Source of the DNA: Gammaproteobacteria bacterium
Lineage (GTDB): Bacteria; Pseudomonadota; Gammaproteobacteria; Burkholderiales; Burkholderiaceae_C
Reading direction: 5' to 3'
DNA length: 6,246 bases
NCBI GenBank assembly: GCA_018903185.1
Contig: JAHIQV010000060.1
Coordinates: 1 to 6,246 of the forward strand
This document shows positions 1 to 6,246 of this stretch, piece after piece. The notes beneath the pieces were generated by a model, which worked only from the letters and a program-made list of their open reading frames with translations, was not told where the DNA came from and searched no databases. The translations under genes and the position numbers were made by a program. Numbering within the stretch: the stretch's first letter is position 1; every line of letters begins with the position of its first letter.

Positions 1-1
1 G

Positions 2-1243
<1,242 letters not shown>

Positions 1244-1282
1244 CACCGCCTGAAACGCCGCTCGTCCCGTTCACGACCCAAA

Positions 1283-1300
1283 ACCCGGGAAAACCCGGGT
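1283..1300 (+). terminator. GC-rich hairpin downstream of bclA (possible terminator)
   Basis: ACCCGGG-AAAA-CCCGGGT forms a perfect 7-bp stem with a 4-base loop, 39 bases after the ligase stop codon. It overlaps a tandem direct repeat of AAAACCCGGG (1280-1289 and 1290-1299). No T-run follows on the + strand, so it is not a canonical intrinsic terminator for bclA; it could be a transcript 3'-end stabiliser or a protein-binding palindrome. Read on the - strand a short T-tract follows, but no - strand gene ends here. Confidence 0.35.
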
Positions 1301-1375
1301 GTCGCAGACTTGATCTGGTTCTGAAACATAACGAAACTCGCACCCCATCGTAGACAACGGAAACAAGGGTTCGAC

Positions 1376-2518
1376 ATGCTTCACAGATGGGGACGGGGAC
1401 TGGCACTGGTACTGGGATTTGCGCTCGCCGCGGCGGCACACGCTGGCGACGAAGGCGTCACGTCCACCGAGATCCGGCTGGGCGCCTCGCAGGTGCTCTC
1501 GGGCCCGCTGGGGCCGCAGACTGTGCAGTACGGCGAGGGCGCGCGGCTGCTGTTCGACGCGGTCAACGCAGCCGGCGGCATCCACGGGCGCAAGATCAGC
1601 TTCACCACCCTGGACGACGGTTTTGATCCCAAACGCGCGGTGGAGAACTCCCGCAAACTGCTGGACGAACACAAGGTGTTCATGCTCTTCAACAGCACCG
1701 GCACCGCCCAGACGGCGGCCGTGCTGCCGATGCTCAAGGAAACAAAAACCATCCTGTTCGGTCCGGTCACGGGTGCGTCGGCCCTGCGTGACACCGTCAA
1801 CCCCCACGTGTTCCACGTGCGTGCCGGTTACGCCAACGAGTCCACCCGCATCCTGTCCCAGCTCAAGCAGATAGGCGTCACCCGGGTCGCCTTTTTCTAT
1901 CAGGACGACGGGCTGGGCAAGGCCCTGCTGGCCGAAGTCAGGAAGTCCTCTGCAGCAGAGAATCTGCCGCTGGCCGTCGAGGTCAAGGTCGATCCGGCCG
2001 CGCCCGATTTCGCGGCCGCTGCGGCCGCCACGGCGCAGGCCAATCCCCAGGCCGTCATCGTCGGCACCGCGGGACTGACGTTCACGAACTACGTCCAGGC
2101 GGTGCAGGCGACCGCCACCCGCCCGGTGTTCTATGGCTTCTCCGTCGCCAGCCTGGATGGCATCAACCGGGTGCTGAAAGACAAGGCGCGCGGCATCGTG
2201 CTCGCGCAGATCATGCCCTCGCTGCGCAACAACGCAGTACCCGTGGTGACCGAATACCTGAAGCTGCACGCCGCCAGGTCGCCCGACACCCCTCCCTCAG
2301 CCTCCCAGTTCGAAGGTTTCGTGCACGCCCGCCTGCTGGTCGAAGGCCTCCGGCGCACGGGACGGGAGCTGAGCACCGCCAGCTTCATCCGGGCCATGGA
2401 AGGCGCGGGTGAGCTCGCGTTCGGCCGTTTCACGGCCCAGTACTCGCCCCGATCACACAACGGCTCGAACTACGTGGAGCTGGCGATCATCGACGCCGCG
2501 GGACGCTTGCGCTACTGA
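1376..2518 (+). CDS. Periplasmic ABC-transporter substrate-binding protein, branched-chain amino acid (LivK-like) type
   Basis: The product is a 380-residue secreted solute-binding protein of the type I periplasmic-binding fold (Peripla_BP_6 / LivJ-LivK group). Residues 1-23 form a signal peptide: a basic start (MLHRWGR), a hydrophobic Leu/Ala core and a likely cleavage after AHA. The mature chain begins with STEIRLGASQVLSGPLG, the usual first strand and ligand loop of the family. It continues with a NAAGGIHGRKI segment, a VFMLFNSTGTAQT loop, a VAFFYQDDGLGKALLAEV segment at the second lobe, and FEGFVHARLLVEGLRRTG near the C-terminus. Length is normal. The ATG at 1376 is preceded by AAGGG at 1365-1369, 6 bases away. 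No lipobox cysteine is seen. No permease or ATPase follows; the next gene is convergent, so the partner transporter must be elsewhere. The ligand is unknown. Proximity to a benzoate-CoA ligase suggests an aromatic acid, because members of this family in other bacteria bind aromatic acids, but this is inference. Confidence 0.9.
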   Translation: MLHRWGRGLALVLGFALAAAAHAGDEGVTSTEIRLGASQVLSGPLGPQTVQYGEGARLLFDAVNAAGGIHGRKISFTTLDDGFDPKRAVENSRKLLDEHKVFMLFNSTGTAQTAAVLPMLKETKTILFGPVTGASALRDTVNPHVFHVRAGYANESTRILSQLKQIGVTRVAFFYQDDGLGKALLAEVRKSSAAENLPLAVEVKVDPAAPDFAAAAAATAQANPQAVIVGTAGLTFTNYVQAVQATATRPVFYGFSVASLDGINRVLKDKARGIVLAQIMPSLRNNAVPVVTEYLKLHAARSPDTPPSASQFEGFVHARLLVEGLRRTGRELSTASFIRAMEGAGELAFGRFTAQYSPRSHNGSNYVELAIIDAAGRLRY

Positions 2519-2547
2519 TGCCGGCTGCGACCGGCTGACACCCTCAG

Positions 2548-2994
2548 TCAGAAGGCGCCGGCGTCAGGGCGCGCCAGCGCCGATGCGGGCAGGCCAAACA
2601 CGCGATCGAAGAGCCAGGTGAAGACCACCGTGTAGACCAGGAAAAACAGCAGGGCCCAGGTTGGCCACCAGCGCCGCCCACAACGAAAGGCCGAGCCAGA
2701 TGGCCATCACCGGCACCAGGATCATCGCCAGCCCTACTTCGAAGCCGATGCCGCCCGCCGCCAACGCGAGCGGCCATTGACCGGCTGCCGTGCTTCCCAG
2801 CGCTCGAAGAAGAAGTTGAACCCGCAGTTCCAGGCCAGCGCGATGCTCGACATGGTGAGCGTGAGCGCCAGCGACGACAGCGGCGCCTGTCCAAACACGA
2901 ACACGAGCACCGGAGCGACAAAAGCGACGGCGAAGGTTTCGTAAAGAACCGCCTGAACGATCCGGCGGGCGCGGGGGGCAAGATGAAGTGGCAC
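2548..2994 (-). pseudogene. PACE-family (AceI-like) multidrug efflux transporter, disrupted by two frameshifts
   Basis: Reading the - strand and crossing two frameshifts rebuilds a protein of about 148 residues, the usual PACE size, with two tandem bacterial transmembrane pair (BTP) halves. Half one is RRIVQAVLYETFAVAFVAPV, then LALTLTMSSIALAWN and FNFFFERWEARQ (about 2994-2762). The frame must then shift by loss of one base between about 2740 and 2765. If it is not corrected, a TAG at 2734-2736 ends the protein. Half two is GIGFEVGLAMILVPVMAIWLG and LSLWAALVANL. A second shift, one extra base in the GGGCCC at 2652-2657, restores the original frame for LLFFLVYTVVFTWLFDRVFG and a stop at 2548-2550. 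PACE proteins are small inner-membrane, proton-driven exporters of chlorhexidine-like biocides and polyamines. The GTG at 2994 is the first plausible start in frame but lacks a nearby ribosome binding site. As read, the gene should be non-functional; sequencing errors could give the same picture. Confidence 0.78.
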
Positions 2995-3191
2995 GGGAAG
3001 GGCGCGATTGTGGTGTCCTCCGCAACCGTTGCCCGAATGCCCGCCCCCCCAAAGCGTGGTGAGTCCGCCGGCAGGCACTTGCAAGAAGCCAACCGCATCG
3101 CCAGGTGCCGCCGAACATCGACAAAGCCCCGCATTTGCGCCAAAGTGGTGATGCAATTGACCGCATGGGGTTTACGACACAAGCATGGGTG

Positions 3192-3219
3192 ACAGTGTTC
3201 GATTACAGTGACTGAACAC
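3192..3219. repeat. Overlapping direct and inverted repeats upstream of the secretion operon
   Basis: ACAGTG occurs twice in direct orientation (3192-3197 and 3205-3210), 13 bases apart start to start. In the same stretch GTGTTC (3195-3200) and GAACAC (3214-3219) form an inverted repeat with a 13-base spacer. The block lies 35-62 bases upstream of the transporter start, a reasonable place for an operator. The arms are only 6 bp, so chance is possible and no known regulator site is recognised. Confidence 0.25.
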
Positions 3220-3235
3220 GAAAGACTTCCCCGGC

Positions 3236-3240
3236 GAGGA
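3236..3240 (+). promoter_or_regulatory. Ribosome binding site of the type I secretion ABC gene, with long spacing
   Basis: GAGGA is the best Shine-Dalgarno match before the transporter, but it is 13 bases from the ATG at 3254, longer than usual. An in-frame TGA at 3209-3211 rules out a much longer protein. The only in-frame alternative at better spacing is a CTG at 3248, a rare start codon, so the ATG is preferred. Confidence 0.5.
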
Positions 3241-3253
3241 TCCGCTACTGACC

Positions 3254-5101
3254 ATGTTTTCCAGCCTGAAATTGCCCAACAACGAAATCGGACAGGCCCT
3301 GGCGGGTTTTCGGGGCGCCTTTCGCAGCGTGGGTGTGTTCAGCGCCATCATCAATCTGCTGATGCTGGTGCCCTCGCTCTACATGCTGCAGGTGTACGAC
3401 CGCGTGCTCTCCAGCCGCAACGAGACAACGCTGATCATGCTCACCCTGATGATCCTGGGGGCGTATCTGCTCATGAACGGCCTGGAGTTCGTGCGCAGCT
3501 TCGTGCTGATCCGCGTCGGCGCCCAGCTCGACATGAAGCTCAACAAGCGGGTGTACACCGCCTCCTTCGAGCAGAACCTCAAGAAGTCGGGCGGCAACGC
3601 CGGCCAGGCACTGCAGGACCTGACGACGATCCGTCAGTTCCTCACCGGCAACTCGCTGTTCGCCTTTTTTGACGCCCCCTGGTTCCCGATGTACCTGCTG
3701 GTCATCTTCCTGTTTGACTGGATCCTGGGTGTTTTCGCCGTCGGGGGCACGATCATTCTGGTCATCCTGGCCTACGTCAACGAGGTTGTTTCGCGCAAAC
3801 CGCTGGCCGAAGCCAACGGCATGGCCGTGACCGCCGGCGCGCTGGCCACCAACAACCTGCGCAACGCCGAAGTCATCCAGGCCATGGGCATGCTGCCCAA
3901 CCTGATGTCGCGCTGGTTCAAGCTGCATGGCCGCTTCCTGCAGCTGCAGGCCGAAGCCAGCGAAAAGGCGGGCATCGTCACCGCCACCAGCAAGTTCGTG
4001 CGCATCTCGCTGCAGTCGCTGATCCTGGGCCTGGGCGCGTTGCTGGCGCTGGAAAACCGCATCACCCCCGGCATGATGATCGTCGGCTCCATCCTCATGG
4101 GCCGCGCACTGGCGCCGGTCGACCAGCTCATCAACGTCTGGAAAGGCTGGTCGTCCACCCGCAGCGCCTACCAGCGCCTGAGCGAACTGCTGGCCAGCAA
4201 CCCGGCCCGTCGCGAAGGCATGCCCCTGCCCAAGCCGCTGGGCAACCTTTCTCTCGAAGGCGTGACGGCCGTGCCACCGGGCTCCAACATGCCCGCCCTG
4301 CGCAACCTGAGCCTCACGGTGGCCGCGGGTGATGTGGTCGGCGTCATCGGCCCCAGCGGTTCGGGCAAGTCCACCCTCGCGCGCCTGCTGGTGGGCGTCT
4401 GGCCGGCCGCCGCCGGCAAGGTCCGCCTGGATGGTGCCGACGTGTTCCAGTGGAACAAGGCCGAACTGGGCCCGTACGTGGGCTATCTGCCGCAGGACAT
4501 CGAACTCTTCGGTGGCACCGTGGCCGAAAACATTGCGCGTTTTGGCGAAGTGGACTCGCTCAAGGTGATCCAGGCCGCCGAGCGCGCGGGTGTGCACGAC
4601 ATGATCCTGCGCCTGCCGCAAGGCTACGACACGCCGCTGGGCGACGGTGGCGCGGGCCTTTCGGGAGGTCAGAAACAGCGCATCGGGCTGGCCCGGGCGA
4701 TGTACGACGACCCGTCGCTGATCGTGCTGGACGAACCCAACTCCAACCTCGACGACACGGGCGAACAGGCGCTGCTCTCGGCGATTGCCGACCTGCGCAA
4801 ACGCGGCAAGACGCTGGTGATCATCACGCACCGGACCAACGCCATCGGCATCACCAACAAACTGCTGTTCCTGCGCGACGGCATGCCCCAGATGTTCGGC
4901 CCGACCAAACAGGTGCTTCTCGATCTGGCCAAGGCCACCCAGCAGGCGCAAGGCGCCAATGGGGCTGCGCCGCCGCGCCTGGCGGTGCAGAACCCGGCCG
5001 CCGCCACACCCGCACAGCCACCGGGCCCCATCACCGACAAGACATCCGCCCCCCCCGCCCCCACGGCCCCGGCGGCGCCCGCCACCGGCGAGACCGCCTG
5101 A
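3254..5101 (+). CDS. Type I secretion system permease/ATPase, PrtD family
   Basis: The product is a 615-residue inner-membrane ABC exporter half-transporter. As a homodimer it drives one-step export of a protein through a membrane fusion protein and a TolC-like channel. The N-terminal membrane domain has hydrophobic segments at about residues 25-45, 58-87, 143-176 (two passes) and 252-285. The segment [20 protein letters not shown] is typical of the PrtD group. There is no N-terminal C39 peptidase or C39-like domain. The nucleotide-binding domain is complete: Walker [10 protein letters not shown] (366-374), Q-loop glutamine 414 in YLPQD, signature LSGGQKQR (469-476), Walker B LIVLDEP (489-495, catalytic Glu 494), D-loop SNLD and the switch histidine 526 in ITHR. 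Residues 567-615 form a Pro/Ala-rich tail (12 Pro and 15 Ala of 49) beyond the conserved domain. The next gene follows after 39 bases on the same strand, so the two are probably one operon. The substrate is unknown; PrtD relatives export RTX-type proteases, lipases or adhesins. Confidence 0.95.
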   Translation: MFSSLKLPNNEIGQALAGFRGAFRSVGVFSAIINLLMLVPSLYMLQVYDRVLSSRNETTLIMLTLMILGAYLLMNGLEFVRSFVLIRVGAQLDMKLNKRVYTASFEQNLKKSGGNAGQALQDLTTIRQFLTGNSLFAFFDAPWFPMYLLVIFLFDWILGVFAVGGTIILVILAYVNEVVSRKPLAEANGMAVTAGALATNNLRNAEVIQAMGMLPNLMSRWFKLHGRFLQLQAEASEKAGIVTATSKFVRISLQSLILGLGALLALENRITPGMMIVGSILMGRALAPVDQLINVWKGWSSTRSAYQRLSELLASNPARREGMPLPKPLGNLSLEGVTAVPPGSNMPALRNLSLTVAAGDVVGVIGPSGSGKSTLARLLVGVWPAAAGKVRLDGADVFQWNKAELGPYVGYLPQDIELFGGTVAENIARFGEVDSLKVIQAAERAGVHDMILRLPQGYDTPLGDGGAGLSGGQKQRIGLARAMYDDPSLIVLDEPNSNLDDTGEQALLSAIADLRKRGKTLVIITHRTNAIGITNKLLFLRDGMPQMFGPTKQVLLDLAKATQQAQGANGAAPPRLAVQNPAAATPAQPPGPITDKTSAPPAPTAPAAPATGETA

Positions 5102-5126
5102 ACCCGCCGTCGAACCGATCACTTCC

Positions 5127-5130
5127 GGAG
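5127..5130 (+). promoter_or_regulatory. Ribosome binding site deciding the HlyD-type gene start
   Basis: GGAG lies 10 bases before the ATG at 5141. The next in-frame ATG, at 5156, has no comparable site, so 5141 is chosen as the start. Confidence 0.6.
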
Positions 5131-5140
5131 TGCCCACACG

Positions 5141-6246
5141 ATGACCACCAACGCCATGGCCGTGACCGACGCCCACATCCGGTCAGAAGAAGAGGACAAC
5201 CCGGTCAAGACCGACGTCCGCTCGCATGCCCGTCTGGGCTGGTGGCTCGTGCTCTTGGGTCTGGGCAGCTTCCTGATCTGGGCGACGTTTGCGCCGCTGG
5301 ACAAGGGCGTTCCCATGGGTGGCACGGTCACCGTCGCCGGCAACAAGAAGGCCGTGCAACACCTCACGGGCGGCACGGTTGAAGAAATCTTCGTGAAAGA
5401 GGGCGACACCGTCACTGCCGGGCAACCGCTGGTGCGCATGAACAGCGTGCAGGCCCGGGCCAACGCCGAAATCACCCGCATCCAGTTCCTGGCCGCGCGC
5501 ATCACCGAAGCCCGCTTGCTGGCTGAACGCGACGGGCGCCCCAGCCTGGTGTTTCCACCCGACATCCAGGCCAGCGGCAACGATCCGCGCGTGGCCACCA
5601 CGCTCGCCGTTCAAAAACAGCTCTTCGAGTCCCGCCAGGGTGCATTGCGCAGCGATCTGGCCGCCACAGAGCAGAACATCTTCGGTCTGAACGCCTACGC
5701 CGCCGGTGTCGAAGAGTCGCGCCAGGGCAAGCTGCTGCAACTGCGATTGCTCCAGCAGCAGATCGACGGCATGCGCGACCTGGCCAAAGACGGCTACATG
5801 CCACGCAACCGCTTGCTGGAACTGGAACGCAATCACGCCCAGATTGAAGCCTCCATCGCGGAAGACACGGGCAACCTCGGCCGCAACCAGAGCCAGGTCA
5901 GCGAACTGCGCCTGCGTGCCCTGTTGCGCCAGCAGGACTACCAGAAAGAAGTGCGCACCCAGCTCACCGAAATCCAGCAGCAGGTGGATGCGCTGCGCAG
6001 CCGGCTGGAGGGGCTGGACTATGAACTGAACAACGCCGAAGTGAAGGCACCGGTCAGCGGCATGGTGGCCGATGTCAGCATCTTCACCGAAGGCGGCGTG
6101 GTCTCGCCCGGCTTTCGCATGATGGACATCGTTCCGCTGGACGAGCCCCTGATCGTTGAAGGCCAGGTGCCGGTGCACCTCATCGATTCGGTGCACCCGA
6201 AGTTGCCGGTCGAACTGATTTTCTCGGCCTTCAACCAGAACACCAC
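5141..6246 (+). CDS. Type I secretion membrane fusion protein, HlyD/PrtE family, 3'-truncated by the window edge
   Basis: This is the periplasmic adaptor of the type I secretion system. It is anchored in the inner membrane beside the ABC transporter and reaches toward the TolC-like outer-membrane channel. The window holds 368 codons plus two bases with no stop; PrtE-type proteins are usually about 430-450 residues, so roughly 65-85 are missing. A short acidic cytoplasmic N-terminus is followed by one transmembrane segment (about 32-53, LGWWLVLLGLGSFLIW). The first lipoyl/barrel-sandwich half comes next (about 57-100, with QHLTGGTVEEIFVKEGDTV). A long Gln/Leu/Arg/Glu-rich coiled-coil region spans about 103-298. 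The second lipoyl half is VKAPVSGMVADV through GGVVSPGFRMMDIVP (301-332), and the beta-barrel domain begins at PLIVEGQVP. The sequence KDGYMPRNRLLELER (216-230) at the hairpin tip region is typical of the family. The gene directly follows its ABC partner, in the usual prtD-prtE order. A tolC-like gene may follow beyond the edge. Confidence 0.93.
   Translation, partial: MTTNAMAVTDAHIRSEEEDNPVKTDVRSHARLGWWLVLLGLGSFLIWATFAPLDKGVPMGGTVTVAGNKKAVQHLTGGTVEEIFVKEGDTVTAGQPLVRMNSVQARANAEITRIQFLAARITEARLLAERDGRPSLVFPPDIQASGNDPRVATTLAVQKQLFESRQGALRSDLAATEQNIFGLNAYAAGVEESRQGKLLQLRLLQQQIDGMRDLAKDGYMPRNRLLELERNHAQIEASIAEDTGNLGRNQSQVSELRLRALLRQQDYQKEVRTQLTEIQQQVDALRSRLEGLDYELNNAEVKAPVSGMVADVSIFTEGGVVSPGFRMMDIVPLDEPLIVEGQVPVHLIDSVHPKLPVELIFSAFNQNT

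Larger units (their letters stand above)
2995..3253. other. Noncoding region between the divergent efflux remnant and the type I secretion genes
   Basis: I find no convincing gene here on either strand. Open frames that cross it give compositionally odd peptides with no recognisable motif. The right part is less GC-rich than the rest of the window and should hold the leader and promoter of the secretion operon. TTGACC at 3157-3162 resembles a -35 box, but no good -10 hexamer follows at the right distance. On the - strand a GGAGG sequence (3017-3021) lies just before the efflux remnant. Confidence 0.6.

Noticed and set aside
1271..2269. A 332-codon - strand open frame opposite the solute-binding protein
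   Set aside because: The + strand product has a signal peptide and clear family signatures and a ribosome site; the antisense chain has a shadow-like composition.
2520..2535. A small hairpin (GCCGG, 6-base loop, CCGGC) between the convergent binding-protein and efflux genes
   Set aside because: The stem is only 5 bp and no T-run follows on either strand, so it is too weak to call a terminator in DNA this GC-rich.
3157..3186. A sigma70-like promoter starting with TTGACC
   Set aside because: At 17-18 base spacing the -10 position reads CAAGCA or AAGCAT, a poor match, so the -35 resemblance alone does not support a call.
2983..3192. A 69-codon + strand open frame in the noncoding region
   Set aside because: It overlaps the 5' end of the efflux remnant in antisense, has no convincing ribosome site and no recognisable sequence.
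3245..5176. A 643-codon open frame on the - strand opposite the secretion ABC transporter
   Set aside because: The + strand encodes every ABC motif in order at normal family length. The antisense product is a low-complexity His/Gln/Gly/Arg/Val-rich chain with no recognisable domain, as expected when strong G/C third-position bias removes stop codons from the opposite strand.
5183..6196. A 337-codon - strand open frame opposite the HlyD-type gene
   Set aside because: It is an antisense shadow. The + strand shows a transmembrane anchor, both lipoyl halves and a coiled coil, while the antisense peptide has no recognisable motif.

Overview
The window is high-GC bacterial DNA with strong G/C preference at third codon positions. 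The protein families point to Betaproteobacteria, most likely Burkholderiales and perhaps Comamonadaceae. That placement rests on family resemblance recalled from memory, not on a search.

Layout from left to right. (1) The C-terminal three quarters or so of a benzoate-CoA ligase (bclA type) enters from the left edge and stops at 1243. (2) A 132-bp gap carries a GC-rich repeat/hairpin. (3) A complete secreted periplasmic solute-binding protein of the branched-chain amino acid ABC type follows (1376-2518), with no permease or ATPase beside it. (4) On the opposite strand, converging with it, lies what reads as a broken PACE-family (AceI-like, chlorhexidine-type) multidrug efflux gene (2548-2994). 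Its protein can be rebuilt only by crossing two opposite frameshifts. (5) After a noncoding stretch (2995-3253) comes a two-gene unit: a PrtD-type type I secretion ABC transporter (3254-5101) and, 39 bp later, a HlyD/PrtE-type membrane fusion protein (from 5141) that runs off the right edge.

The genes fall into three functional blocks. The ligase activates benzoate to benzoyl-CoA, and the binding protein next to it could serve uptake or sensing of an aromatic acid, although only position supports that. The efflux remnant appears inactive as read. The last two genes are the inner-membrane ATPase and periplasmic adaptor of a type I secretion system. Its outer-membrane TolC partner and its exported substrate are not in the window.

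I see no mobile element, CRISPR array, tRNA, rRNA or obviously new system. The most notable item is the efflux gene with paired, compensating frameshifts.
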